From Balanoglossus misakiensis (Eukaryota; Hemichordata): a stretch of DNA of 64,000 nt. The DNA lies in contig CM082578.2 of NCBI GenBank assembly GCA_040954595.2, positions 6,944,001-7,008,000 on the forward strand, in the 5' to 3' direction. A model generated the notes under the pieces. The model worked only from the letters and a program-made list of their open reading frames with translations, was not told the DNA's origin and made no database searches. The translations under genes and the position numbers were made by a program. This document shows positions 1 through 11,667 of the stretch, in pieces (the first letter of the stretch is position 1; each line of letters opens with the position of its first letter).

Positions 1-510
1 AGCTGCATTCACCAAAGTCTGTATTGAATTGAACTGAATTGCCTCTGTCTCTTTGAAATTTCCCTGCATCTAAGTGTTGTGCAATTGCAATCCACCTAAA
101 ATACCAGGACAAGGTCATGTAGGTCACGAAAATGGCCAACTGCCCCTCTCTACCAAGCTCATCAGACAGTAAACGCAAAACGCCTTCACATGTCATCTCT
201 CTTATTCACCTCTTAGCAACACCAATCACCGAAGTGTCCACGTTTAATACATCATGATAATCTTGAAAAAATATTCTCTCCACTAAATTTCACTTACCTT
301 TCTTAAATCTACAGCCAAACCCCATCGCCTGCTTGTCCATCCCTCTCCCCACTTTCTCTCCCTCTACCCCCCCCCCCCCACCCCACACACACAATACAAA
401 GAGGAAACTTGTATGCATCCACCATGAGCAAGAAACTTTTTCTGCATGACGACACTTCCACTTCATATTCGTAGACTGAATTCTCAGTCATAATAGGATC
501 ATTGACTTAC

Positions 511-3500
511 TTCATAGATGAGAACTTTTGTAACCTTGCCGTATTTGGAGCACTCTTCCGCCGTCTCGGGTTCTAAGTCTTCGTCGACCTCTCCAGGGCC
601 TACCATGTTCTACATGGTCAGGGTATCATCGCACAGTTAGTTCATACATTCCAAAAAAAGTGGCTAAACTATGGATGTGCTAACACAAAAATCTAACAAC
701 ACAGGTTTCTAACAATAGCTTGGGCCGTGCAATTTCTTACTATGCCAGCCAAATTTGCTCATCTACTCCCAAAATAGTGGCCAATGAAAGTTTTTCTCAC
801 ACCAAAATCTAACAAAATAGGTTTCAATCAAAGCTTGGGCCAAAGCAATTTTAACTCATCGTATTTCTTACTATGCCAGCCACATTATACAGTGAAATCT
901 GTCAATCAAAATTGTTCAATGTGCATTATGTTTGGTTTATACCCTTTGATTTGGGGAAAACAATAGCAAGTCATTATCATGACAATTTGTTGCGCTTGGA
1001 TTAGCATAAACCAACACTGTATGAGAAATTCCTATGGAGAACACTGGACAACACCAGTACATACAAACAGCTGTTCGGTGGACGACCACAGAACAAATTT
1101 TAAAGGGGGAGGGTCGTCATCTGTATTGGGCCTACTGTGTACGAAGACCATGCCAAGCAATATATGTTGTATCAAAAGAAATTAGAAATGTGATGTAAAG
1201 TAACAATGCATTGTTTACCATGATCTACAGTGTAATACAAAGTTATTGTTTTCAAGATGTCCGTACATCGTAGCTGCTACACTGAGATCGATTTGTTAGC
1301 AACTGTTTTGCATGGGACCTGTTACCTGCAAGCCGCAGATGGAACGACACCCTCCCCCTTTAAAATCCCTTAGAAGAGGGGGTATACTTACTCTGAGTAA
1401 AACCACTTTACTGGGATTTCGCATGGCTTCCGTGAGAGCCGTGGCGGAGCTCTTTGACGGGGGTTCCGGCACCGGTTGCGGCATGGGAGGAGGAAGGGGT
1501 TCAACTGGTATGACTGAAGACGGGTGAAGAAATGTTACACGAGACAGCAAGACAGAAGAGTTATAAGATGCATTTTCTGTGAACAGATTCCATGATAGCG
1601 GGGGCCAAGGGAAAGTGTCAGAGCTTGAAAGTGGGCTATGTTCTAACTACACTACGACATCTTGAGCATGGAACCTCAAGACACAACAAAAATGGTAAAT
1701 GTACACACCACTATTCAGCCAGAAATATCTCAAAGAAAGCTTGTTTCTAACACAACAGCTACGACAAAGCTTTGGCGTCATAACCAAGACTTAACACTTC
1801 ACTTGTCTGGCCGATGGCTGTACAATGAAAACTGTTTAATACCTGGCTTGTCACCCGCAATGATTTTGCCTCCCCTCTTGCTCGTCTTCTCCACTTGTAA
1901 CGCCGAGCTGATTCCCTGCTCTAACTTGCCGAGCCCCTGGCCCTCTTTGAAGCCGTACTTGGCCATGATTTTGGCAGCAACAGAGCCGGATCTGTGGATG
2001 CAAGGAAGATATTTAATTCATACCTCAAACACCCCTTGATCGTATGATATGATATCTACATGGTTCACTCCCTCTCCCGATTGTCTCCATCTCCCTCCCC
2101 CTCTTCTCTCTCCCTCCCTCGCTGACATTTCCCATGTAAGCTCAGTAAAGGACTACCCGAGAACAAAATAACATATTGACTACAGCAAAGAGATGCTGCA
2201 AAAGTTATGTGATGGCAGTTCACGTGGATCAACATGTACACCAAAACGTGCATATTTCTTCATTTGTTTTTACACACAGTACCATTCTCGAACTCCAATC
2301 AAAACTTCACAAGAGCTACAGTGTGCACAAGTGCAATGTTGCAAGGAGCAAACTATCTCGTAATCACTACTTATGCAGCTCAGCTGTACTGATATTGGCC
2401 CAGAATTGAGAACATAAAAACTTCCTCCTTACCCAAGTCCCACTGGAGCCTGGAAGCTACTCGGTTGTGGTTTTGGCATAATCATTGGTAATGACGTTGG
2501 TGATGGCATGGTCATCTGTAATTCCGGCGGTGGGGATACATTTCCGAAGGAACTTCCTGGCGGTGGTGTGGTGGCTCTCTCTGGGTCTGCATCATAGTTG
2601 GCCACAAGGGGCTTGGTTGCTATAATCTTGTGTTTCTCAAACGGTCTACTTGGAGGTACAACTGGAAAGAGAACGAGAATGAGAATGAGAATCTTACACT
2701 TCTTTGTGAAAATATGTAAAATGTAAACTTCGGACATGATAATGTCTTAGGAATATTTCCATTTTAAAAAGTAGTATTTTCTTTCATTGAGATACCAATC
2801 ATTATTTTCATTGTATTGATACTAATCATAAAGTTAAGACATTCTACAATTTACTTCTCGATAGAGTAAATCTTTTGAGCTTATTATTAAGCATTAAAAA
2901 AGCAGTGTCTGCAATTGACTACTGTACAGAAATCACCCATGCTAAAATTGAAAGTAAAACTGAATAACCACAGCGACGGTTCTTGTGTCAGCAAATTTCA
3001 TTTGATAGCAAAGTCAACTCTCCAGGAGTTTCAAGTCATAAACTTCACCATGAGATTTCCTAATGTGAGAAAAAATGATTCAGGATTTCACAAGCTTCTT
3101 GGGGGAGCCACCATAAACCTTGAAGGTATGTTTCTATTACTTACATATTGCGTCGTTGTGGTTGTCTGCTTTTGGCTGCGAATCTTCCGCAATAAGTGAT
3201 GCTGGTGGTGCTATGGCTGCCCCACTCATTGCTGCACCTGTAACAACCAACATGGAGTCAAGTCAATCTCACAGCCTCATTTCTCTGACCCTGTCAACAT
3301 CCCGTTTTGGCTCAAAACCGGTGTTTTCAATGGTAAAGTTTGACAGCTACAGAAGGCGGGGTTTTTAAGGGCAAAATGGAAATACAACTGTACCTTGTCT
3401 CCTCCTTTCCCTCTCTCTGTCTCTTTCCTCGTATTCTTCATCATCACTATCTGGTCTCCTGGAGAATCCCCTTGGTGATCTGTCTCTTCCAAATCTCTCC

Positions 3501-6128
3501 CTATCTCTATCTCTCTCCCTATCTCTGTCTCTCTCCCTCTCTCTGTCTCTCACACTATCTCTCTCCCTATCTCTATCTCTGTCCCGGTCCCTGTCACGGT
3601 CTCTTCTGTCTCTTCGCCTGCTGCTGAAACAAAATTAATTTTCACTTTGAAAAATCTGTGTCAATGTATACTTTCCACGCAAAGTTACAGTTTTAGACAT
3701 ACGCAGGTTTTCAGTGGGTGGCACACACAAAAAAGTGCCCCACCATTTGTTCATTCAAACACTTAGAGTAGACATGCCTATTTTACCATATATACGCATA
3801 TGTAAATTAGAGGTGACGGTACACATTTAAATATCATCAACTATATGATCACTGCAGTGTGCCTACACACTAAACATCCTATAAACAACAAGTATCCACC
3901 AACCAGTAAAACCCATCATTACCTGTCATCCACATCTTTGAGCCTTTCATGTTCTCTTTCTTTCTGCCTCCTTTCTCGCCTCTCTTTAACTATTTTGTCG
4001 TATTCATTCGGCCAAAGTGGATTGTATTCATCATCAACTCCAGGAAAGGAAGGCTCTCCGGCACTCACAAAGGGCGACGGTTTGGGAAACGGTTCTTCCG
4101 GTGCTGATAGGGCGATCGTCTGGGCGGTGTTATTGACATACAGAAAGAACAATTTAGAGTTTATTTTAAAAATAACTCTTCAGGATATTTTACAATTATT
4201 TTTTTTCATGAAGAGAGTACCATATCTCAGACAGCTCACTGATCGCAGCCATTTAACTTTTTGTCAGAAATTAGGCAAAATGCTGACAAGTTATTCTGAG
4301 CAAAAACCGAACCCTAAACGTGATTGTCTAAGGCAACGAAAGCAATTCTGTTAATTTACATTTGGACGTGTTTGTAACATGTTATGTTGAGGCCAACATT
4401 CCAGTGTACAGCTGGCTGAGGTTTCTCATGTTTGCCATGAATAGATTACATAAATAAATAAACTAAAATATTTACAAGATATCTCAACTTTGAGGTAAAC
4501 TTGTGAGTGTCAATAAAAGATTGAAAAGTCAACAGGCAAAACTACTACCAACCTTAATCGGTTTTGTGGTTGCCAACTGTAAAGGAGGCGGTGGCATATC
4601 ACCTCTTTCTTCATTGATTTTTTTGAGATCGACTACCGGGGCTAGGGTAGTACTTCTGGTGGTGCCACGTATTCTCCTCTGTGCTTCAGTGAGAGCCGCT
4701 TTTTTGATTCTCAACTGCGATTGCATCAACCTGATTCCGGTTGACCAACCAGCTGAAACGACAAGAAGAGAGTTTTTAATCGTCTTCACGCGATGTGCAG
4801 TTTTAACCCTTTCACCCCTACCTCTGTATATAAGACTGACCAATTCAGTGAATACAATAAGGGCCGTTCCAAACACTGACAGTGAAAGGGTTAAATCCAC
4901 CAAGTGTTTCCCAATAGGTAACATTCTCTTCAAGTTGTTCACACTGTTTTCAGGAATATTTGGATCAATTTAATTCATTTTCTCTGTGATTCATTTCATA
5001 ACAAAAACACTAAGAGGACTCTCAGACAGTGGCATTAAGCAAAGATCTTTGACATAAAACGTTTGAACATTTACCAAGAAAATGAAATGTATACAACTAC
5101 ACAGCCAATGGTATCTAAGAATCGTCCATGAGAACTCTCAGTAACTTAAAAGTCAGTCGCAGAAAATGAGAAAAGGTAAATGATTGCTACTCTACAGATC
5201 CTAGTCATGGTCAACATCAATTTAGAAGAAGTTCATTTCACTAGAATAAGATTTCAACGGAAAACAAAACCCATGCACACACACACAAGGAAAAAAAATG
5301 TGACTGACAGCACGAAACATGGCAGTCTACACTATACATGATCACTAACACACTAACTTGTAAACAGAATGGAACAAACCTTGCCAAGTTGGACATGCAC
5401 GGAACCACATTATCACGAAAATAAATCAAATCAGCTTTCAGGCTCTAGTGGTCAGATGTTTGTATTTTGAGACTGCACACAAACTACCATAACACACACA
5501 CATGAAGAAGAAAACTTTCTGCTCTGTTTCGGGGAATCTTACAATCATTGTTGAATGACAGACCCTGCAGTACAAAATGCCTACCGGTACTTTGTGTGAC
5601 AGGCAGACAGAGACTTACAATATTACAGCAGGCAAAATAAACATTGCCTGGTAAATTACAGGGGTAGGTTGGCTCGGGATTCTGTCATCCTGTAGAAGTT
5701 ATTTTCACCATGCATACATATAAAATATGATTTCTTGACAATTTGAGTTTCCTCAACTTTGCCTAATTTAAATCACTGGCGTCTTAGGTTAAAAACATTT
5801 CATCAATCAAAGGTACTCCGCAGTAAAAATTAGAATAATCTCCTGTTTGTTGTCAGCATATTCTGTGTACACATAATTGGTGCAACACCTGTTACAAGCA
5901 TTCACTTTGCCTTAATATTGACCAGCAAATTAACAAAACGCTGAAAGCACCTGAATGAGAAATGCTTGAAGAGAATTCCCAGGTAAAACTTGCTGGCACT
6001 ATTTAACTATTCTACAGTAGTTAGCCAACATATAACCACTTGTACTCACCTATGTCTGATTTCTTGCCATCGCCACTGTCTTCCTTCTTGGGGCCTGTAT
6101 CCAACCCCAAACCATCATACAATGACAT
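511..6128 (-). CDS. RBM17: RBM17/SPF45 splicing factor, nine exons, 3' end beyond window
   Basis: Alternative-splicing factor of the spliceosome; family members bind SF1, U2AF2 and SF3B1 through a C-terminal UHM (RRM-like) domain. Coding exons read on the minus strand: 6128-6050, 4752-4553, 4119-3923, 3623-3394, 3237-3145, 2661-2433, 1991-1855, 1513-1392 and 609-511. All junctions have AG acceptors and GT donors with matching phases, giving 462 codons. Seen: N-terminus MSLYDGLGLDTG; a QSQLRIKKAALTEA block (exon 2); DEYNPLWPNEYDK (exon 3); an Arg/Asp/Glu-rich tract (exon 4); SGAAIAPPASL (exon 5); a G-patch with KYGFKEGQGLGK and EKTSKRGGKIIAG (exon 7); KVVLLR NMVGPGEVDEDLE opening the UHM (exons 8-9). 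About 57 more residues are expected left of position 1. The exon-4 charged tract is longer than in human RBM17. Start codon chosen because it begins the conserved MSLYD peptide. Confidence 0.95.
1104..1359. mobile_element. 256-bp miniature inverted-repeat element with TTAA flanks
   Basis: Left end AGGGGGAGGGT and right end ACCCTCCCCCT are inverted copies, with imperfect similarity running further inward (about 35 bp). TTAA lies directly outside both ends (1100-1103 and 1360-1363), the target duplication of piggyBac- or Kolobok-type transposons. There is no coding sequence. It sits in the RBM17 intron between the exons at 1392-1513 and 511-609, only 32 bp from the exon 8 donor. Class is inferred from the TTAA alone. 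Confidence 0.6.
3394..3623 (-). repeat. CT-rich simple repeat that is coding (RBM17 exon 4)
   Basis: On the plus strand this is an imperfect CTCTCC/CTCTAT repeat. Read on the minus strand in the RBM17 frame it encodes runs of RD, RE and RER without a stop, followed by a more ordinary RRPDSDDEEYEER segment that matches the family. The microsatellite has been taken into the protein and lengthens the charged linker before the G-patch. Confidence 0.8.
3712..3770 (-). mobile_element. Truncated copy of the GTGGGTGGCAC miniature repeat
   Basis: Contains CAGTGGGTGGCAC and a decayed GTTCATTCAAACAC block, in the same order as the complete copy at 41302-41462 and inverted relative to the copy at 10619-10797. 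No terminal repeats remain. It lies in an RBM17 intron. Confidence 0.45.
4807..4890. mobile_element. 84-bp TTAA-flanked miniature element
   Basis: Ends CCCTTTCAC and GTGAAAGGG form short perfect terminal inverted repeats, flanked by TTAA at 4803-4806 and 4891-4894. The CCC...GGG ends with TTAA duplication fit piggyBac-like elements. Non-coding, within RBM17 intron 1. The terminal repeat is short, so chance cannot be excluded. Confidence 0.5.
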
Positions 6129-8135
6129 GATGGAGGACAGTCTCTGTTATAAAACACTAAACATGACAGTACAATTGTGAGTCGGGGGCACTACTCAGTC
6201 CAACAGGCAAAGGTGATGAATGATGAGGCAGTGGTTTCAGCAATACCATCTATCACATACTGGCAAGCTAGTCCTCACAATCGATCGCTATCTTTCTTTC
6301 ACACTTGCATGTACTATATATTGAGTCATCTATTATTGACCACAAGTGGTGATAATGTACAACTATATTGTTCTTTTCATTTGGCACACACAGTGGCGTT
6401 GGGCAGCAACATTTTCCACACAGATCTGGAAAAAAATGTCATGTTATCAAAGTCACTTCGTTCAACATGTGGGGGTCATATGAGAGGTACTGTAAAACGG
6501 GAAATGTTTGCGAACTTCGCGACAGCCAAAAACAAAAAATTGCGGGGGAAAAAAGTTGTGTAAAATGTTTTTCGGAAACAGCAATGCAGTTAGTGAAATA
6601 CGAGAACGCGAAATTTAATTGTCGTGTAACAGATGCCTCTTTATATCGCGAAAATTTCCCAGTTTATAGTATCCTTTCTCTAAGAGTTGAACAATTGTAT
6701 AGCCTAAAGGGAATTTATACAATGACGCTCTCGGGCAGTGAAACACCTGTGAAAGAAGAGATGTTGTCAGTATATCTGATCAGCCTTTACATTCATGATT
6801 ATTTGCAATGTTATTTGAGGCTTTGGTTCGGGAATGTGACAGTGTGCATGATCATGTACATGTATGTGCATTTTTCGTCAGCTCTGAAATCCAAGACACA
6901 TCTTCAACACCAAAACAGTCACCGTTAATTTCCTAATATAGACCATTCTCTGCAATATGAATGCATTGTGCCTGAAGAACGAGTGGGGACAGTATGTAAA
7001 TGAACACAGGAAACTACCGGTACATACATATCACACAAACATGGGGTCAGATTTTAATGAGTTCCCCACTGAAAATTTGCATTCGCTCGGATTTCGAAAT
7101 TAACTTTCTTCCGTGAGTCGAATGTCAAAATGCGGGTTAATTTCACCAATGCACGGGACCATGGTCTATGATGGTATCCTAGTAGCTGTGTTGTTATCTC
7201 CACGACTAGATACATGAATGGGTACCGGTAGCTCTCAGCAGCTGACATTGGTTCGGTCTTGTGGGTCAAAAGTTACGTATATGCATTTAGCAAGCGTACG
7301 AAACATGGAAAGGATTGTCGAAATTGGCCCGTTCCGGTAAAGTCATTGAAACCCCCTCATTATATCGCCCGAACAAGAGATGCGATCTGCTTTTTTCTGG
7401 CGGTATAAGTTTATGTGCTTCTTTTATACTCGTTCACGAGTACATATGCTTCTACAGAGCGCCACCAAACACGTTGTCGAGTTGAACTCGTCTAGTCTAA
7501 ATATTGCATATTACGGGATAAATGTACGGTTAGGTGGAGTATTTCCGCGAGAATCGGAAATATTGTCACTCTTTCTGTCAAACTTACCACTTACAGCGAT
7601 GTAAAATGCGCGATATACAGACGAATGCCGACTGTCAATCTCTCTCCCTAAACCAGCTTTGAACGTCGCACTACTCTGTCCTGAACGACGAACAGACAAA
7701 TGTCAATCTGCACATGCTCAGATGTTATGTACTTCCGGGTTGAGTGAGTTGCACGTGTGGTGTATACACTAACACAGCCACAGGTCATTATGTTTTGAAA
7801 CAGAGTGAATCCATGATAAACCATTCCATAAAAGCCACGGTAAGTGAGGACATAGCCCTGCGTACAGGTGTGTGTGTTCGCGGCGTTACCACAGACCTGT
7901 ACGTAGGGCTAGTTGGGACAGTGCAATTTCAAAGGAATAACACAGGGAATTAGAAATCCTGTTGTTGTTGTTGATGATGATGATGATGATGATGATGATT
8001 TGTATTTGTCTGTCCATCTCATGTCTGTAGTATAACTTTCCGCTTGCAGGTCGGTGAACGAATTGTCCAACTCCAATGTTGAATTTGATGAACAAGTAAC
8101 TACTGAAGTAATTTGCGTATGACGTTAGCTGCCAG
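6129..8135. promoter_or_regulatory. Divergent RBM17-RPP14 intergenic region
   Basis: Two kb separate the start codons of the divergently transcribed RBM17 and RPP14, so both 5' UTRs and promoters should lie here. An ETS-type site ACTTCCGGG is at 7731-7739. A TTG/ATG trinucleotide repeat is at 7961-8000. A 186-codon open frame at 6368-6928 shows no family signature and is treated as chance. No TATA box or other core promoter could be assigned with confidence. Confidence 0.45.
7961..8000. repeat. (TTG)n-(ATG)n microsatellite
   Basis: Four TTG units followed by about nine ATG units. This is the first of four ATG-type arrays in the window. Confidence 0.9.
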
Positions 8136-9172
8136 ATGGAGAGAGTGGTCTGTAAAGGAGGGGATGATTACTTCTACATGAAAACAACTTTGTAAGTAAT
8201 TAATAGAAAACATATTATCCAATTACGTTTTATCATATTGTTATTCTGTGTACAGTGTAGGGCTACTGGCTAGTGTGCCTGTGAATGACACGATTTTTGT
8301 TACCCTTTGGTAACCTTTCTATGATGTGTTCATTTGTAGGGAGTTTGCAGACGACAGCTTTCAGGTTGATGGCTTACTGTTCAAGGCGATCATCGTCAAG
8401 GCGTTGCTGTCAATGTATGGTGAAGTCGGTGCAGCCACTGTAGTTGATGTGCTGAAATATGATGAAGATACCGGACGAGCCATTCTGAGAGTACAACAGA
8501 GGTAGTTCCTTTCTTTTTTGGACCTGGATCTTCAGCATAGTACTAATAAACATTCATTTAGCATGCACCCACTCAATAAAAGTTTTCTTTACAAACTTAA
8601 AGCTGTTGACAGAGAGCCTCTAATTGTTGACACAACTGCATGCCTCTTATTCTGCACATGCTAATTTCTGCTGTCAATTCTTTTGTTTCCACCCCAGTGG
8701 ATTTGGAAAGCTATGGAGTGCGCTGACACTGTATTGTAAATACGGCCAACAAGAATGTGCATTTCGAATCAAACAGGTGAGAGGGAGTTGAATCATTGAT
8801 TTGACTGCAGCCACCGTGGCCATCTACTGGCCAAGGACTGTGGGAGCACACCTTGCTTGGTGTTGCAGGCAAATTACCCTGTTTACAGTACTACAAACAA
8901 CATGAACTGTGTGACAGAAGAATTTTGTTTGAATTTTTTCCGTATTAAGCACAGCGCCACCAGTGGCAAAGTTGGGGTACCTTTTGTTTATTGGTAATGG
9001 CTCATACAAAGTTCTGAGCGAAGAGGAAGGGGTTCGGCACAAAAAAAGTTGCATATTTCATGTAGAACGTCATTGCAAGTATTCTACTTGAACGTCTTAA
9101 AAAACTTCTTCACAGGTATCTTCATGTCTTATGGCTCTGGCAGTGAACAGCCGGGAAGACCAATATGAATGA
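8136..9172 (+). CDS. RPP14: Ribonuclease P/MRP protein subunit p14
   Basis: Small protein subunit of nuclear RNase P and RNase MRP (Rpp14/Pop5 family), acting in tRNA 5'-end and pre-rRNA processing. Coding exons: 8136-8191, 8340-8501, 8698-8776, 9116-9172; 117 aa against about 124 in human. Phases agree at every junction. Family features seen: YMKTTLEF near the N-terminus, the GLLFKAIIVKALLSMYGEVGAA helix region, DVLKYDEDTGRAILRV, SGFGKLWSALTL and the CAFRIKQVSSCLMALA C-terminal strand. Start at 8136 is the first in-frame ATG, directly before the conserved RVV segment. In vertebrates this mRNA also encodes the mitochondrial dehydratase HTD2 downstream; the 462 bp before the next gene contain no such frame, so this locus appears monocistronic. 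Confidence 0.93.
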
Positions 9173-9573
9173 AGTTCTACTAGCACTGCAGCTAAAACGG
9201 GCAGTCATATGATAACATGTACCGGACATTTCATTTGAAGATTCCTGTGACATCCACGGTGCATTTACAGGCAACAGCCAGCTTTGCTAGTTGAACACCG
9301 AGGCCCGATCTAAAGACAGGATACTTTTGACACTGTTGGATCATGCAGATGACTTGAACAGGTTTTGATGGAAAGCCTGGTTTTGTATCACAGTATGAAA
9401 ACACTGACGTCAGTGGAAGTCCAGAAATTTCTCGGTATCTAAAATGCCAAACTGAACAATCTTGGCTGCCATCATCGATGACAATTCTGTACTTCATGAT
9501 AAGTCATTTAGGGTTTATCGTGAACTGTTCAAGAAGTCAACAAGAAGTGTATGAGAAATGTGACAATGAACTG

Positions 9574-9602
9574 AATAAATGTCCAAACAAAATTTATTTA
9601 TT
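9574..9602. terminator. Overlapping convergent polyadenylation signals (RPP14 and CCNQ)
   Basis: AATAAA on the plus strand (9574-9579) is about 400 bp after the RPP14 stop. TTTATT at 9593-9598 and 9597-9602 is AATAAA on the minus strand, 33-42 bp after the CCNQ stop. Normal cleavage distances would make the two mRNA 3' ends overlap by a few tens of bases. Confidence 0.6.
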
Positions 9603-9634
9603 ATTGCCCACTGTTATCAGAAACAGGTCAAAGG

Positions 9635-11164
9635 TCAGACTTTAGTTTCCGAATCGTACATGTCAATAAGGTTCTCTATGATAGAATGGATGTCCTCTTC
9701 TCGCATGTCTTCACAGAATACCTGCAAAAAATGACCAAGGAAAGAAATGTCAACTTTGTTATTGACAAAACACACTTATTTCATACCTGAACTACTTGTA
9801 CGACTTTCAAACCATTTCTATTGCGAGTTATTTTTTTACGAAAGAATAAAACCTTAGAATTCACAGTTATAGCTCAATGTGTTTCATTATACCCTAAATT
9901 TCTGCACAGTTGCATTGTATTGGGCTATGCAACACAATGCAGAACTGATAGTTGTGCCTTTAAAAAAAGTATTCTTCAAACTAGAGAAAGGTTCTAAAAT
10001 CATTTGGGGTTTACAGTACTTGTGGCCTATTGAATTGCATCATAGACCCTTGGGAGAAACATTTTCTCACAGGCCTATGAGGTATACCGGGGTATATCAT
10101 TTGTTCATTACCTGCCACCATTTTTTCTTTGCTGTTTTGTTTTGTGGAATTCCCACACCGTAACACTGCAATGCGAAGTACAACACCGAAACGGCCATTT
10201 GCTGCGGTTTCATATGAAGACACGCGTCGCTATGGTAACTGTCTCTCAAGAATGCCCAAGCTGTGTTGCAAATTGGCGTCTGGTGCCACACATCGGGATC
10301 CAGCCAGTCTTGCACCGATTTCATGTAGTGTAGCAGGTACTTGTGGGGAAGTTCGAATGCTATCTGGAATTTCAGAACTCTCAAGATGAGCAGTTCACAG
10401 TTGGTAATGCTTTCCCGCAGCTCCCAGTAAGTGCCGTCGATCTCCAAGGGAGGTCTGTCCTTGTGTAAAGTTCTACGGGGAAAGAGTTACAGAGATCAGT
10501 ACAAATAAAGGTACATGTACTATGGACTGGAGTTGATGCTTAAAAGGAAAGTATAAGACTAAAATTGCTATAGCTATTCTCAGACTTCGCTGAGCTTAAT
10601 TTGTGGGGGCACCTTTAAGGTATACAGTCACCTTCAATGTTCATACTTCCATATGTGGCTGAAATGGAGTATTTGAGCGTTCTAAAGAACATATGGTGGC
10701 GCTCTTTTTTTCTCATGTGCCACCCACTGAAAAAAATGTGATTGGCTCAATTTTCCATGGTAACTATAGCTAATTTCCCATTGATGACCGTATACCTTTA
10801 ATATTATATGCAACTTTTTCACCCCAGAGAAATGGGCGGGTAATTGGCAGGAAATTATGATTATTGATTGCACTTGCCTATAGCACACATTGATGATGTC
10901 CCTGAGTCTAACCTGTTGTTCACACACTTTTGTAGCCAGATAAATAGCAGACGCTGCTATCATGTAAGGATCATACTCTTCGAGTTTGCATTCTCTGAAG
11001 AATCGGTGATAAATCACGCACGCAGTTGCTATGGGAACGGACTCCAGGTGAAGTTTGATACCTGTCTCCAACATGTATGTGATAACTTTGAAGCTGGCTC
11101 TCTTGTCTGGCGGTGTATTGTCAGTAGAGGAACAAGCCCGATCTGCGCCTTCCTTGTCTTCCAT
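9635..11164 (-). CDS. CCNQ: Cyclin Q (cyclin M, FAM58A), CDK10 partner
   Basis: Regulatory cyclin that activates CDK10. Coding exons on the minus strand: 11164-10878, 10472-10112, 9721-9635; 244 aa against 248 in human. The cyclin-box fold is evident: ESVPIATACVIYHRFF, YDPYMIAASAIYLATKV, RLRDIINV in exon 1; YWELRESITNCELLILRVLKF, PHKYLLHYMKSVQDWL, TAWAFLRDSYHS and AVSVLYFALQCYGV in exon 2; VFCEDM to the stop in exon 3. The phase required by exon 2 places the exon 1 donor at GCAAGT, making intron 1 a GC-AG intron. A miniature transposon (10619-10797) lies in that intron. Start at 11164 is the first ATG of the open frame; the N-terminal 25 residues are poorly conserved. Confidence 0.95.
10619..10797 (+). 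mobile_element. TTAA-flanked miniature element, copy 1
   Basis: Ends GGTATACAGTCACC and GATGACCGTATACC are inverted copies, bounded by TTTAA on both sides. The interior holds GTTCTAAAGAACATATGGTG and GCCACCCACTGAAA, both shared with copies at 13288-13372, 41302-41462 and in part 3712-3770. Non-coding, inside CCNQ intron 1. Confidence 0.65.
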
Positions 11165-11667
11165 AGCAAATTGACCAAACTGTGACGCTGGGTCAAATCA
11201 GCGCCAACTTTTATCGCCGATCGGTCACGATGACTCTCAACATTGCCAAGGTGTTTCTCGTTCGTTCACACTCGGTCTGTACCGTGGGAACGTCGGGCGT
11301 TCCGAACTGCTGCTCACTTTTCTGTCGCAATGTTGTCCCTCGAGTCTCCTCCTTCCCCACCAAAATCCTTTATGGTTTTGATGCTCTGGTATGCTCGGTT
11401 CAGCCGGCCACAGTGGTCCAGTCTCTCCTCGGATCACAAACACATGGCAGAAGATGAAATAAACACGGAAGTCTTCTCCGCGATTATGAAACCGAGGCTT
11501 CTCACTGAGCATGCGTAGACAAGTGACCGCCATACTTGAAAACAGGTTCAAAGTTTGTTGATGTGATCGTCGATCGCAGTGTGTTGTTATTGACAGAACC
11601 GAAGAAATTGCAGAAACTCACGAACCCGCAGTGATTTTTCATATCAGAGCGTCCAGACAACGCGAAG
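11165..11667. promoter_or_regulatory. CCNQ-POC1 bidirectional promoter
   Basis: Only 503 bp separate the two divergent start codons. Sites seen: an ETS core CGGAAGT (11466-11472), an NRF1-like GCATGCG (11509-11515), and AAGATGGC (11665-11672), a YY1-type site overlapping the POC1 initiation codon. No TATA box is evident. This arrangement is typical of housekeeping divergent promoters; transcription start sites are not known. Confidence 0.6.

Noticed and set aside
6368-6928. 186-codon open frame in the RBM17-RPP14 gap
   Set aside because: No signature, and it lies in the promoter interval between two well-defined genes.
9231-9497. Open frame after RPP14 as a possible HTD2 remnant
   Set aside because: It is on the opposite strand and has no MaoC-like dehydratase motif.
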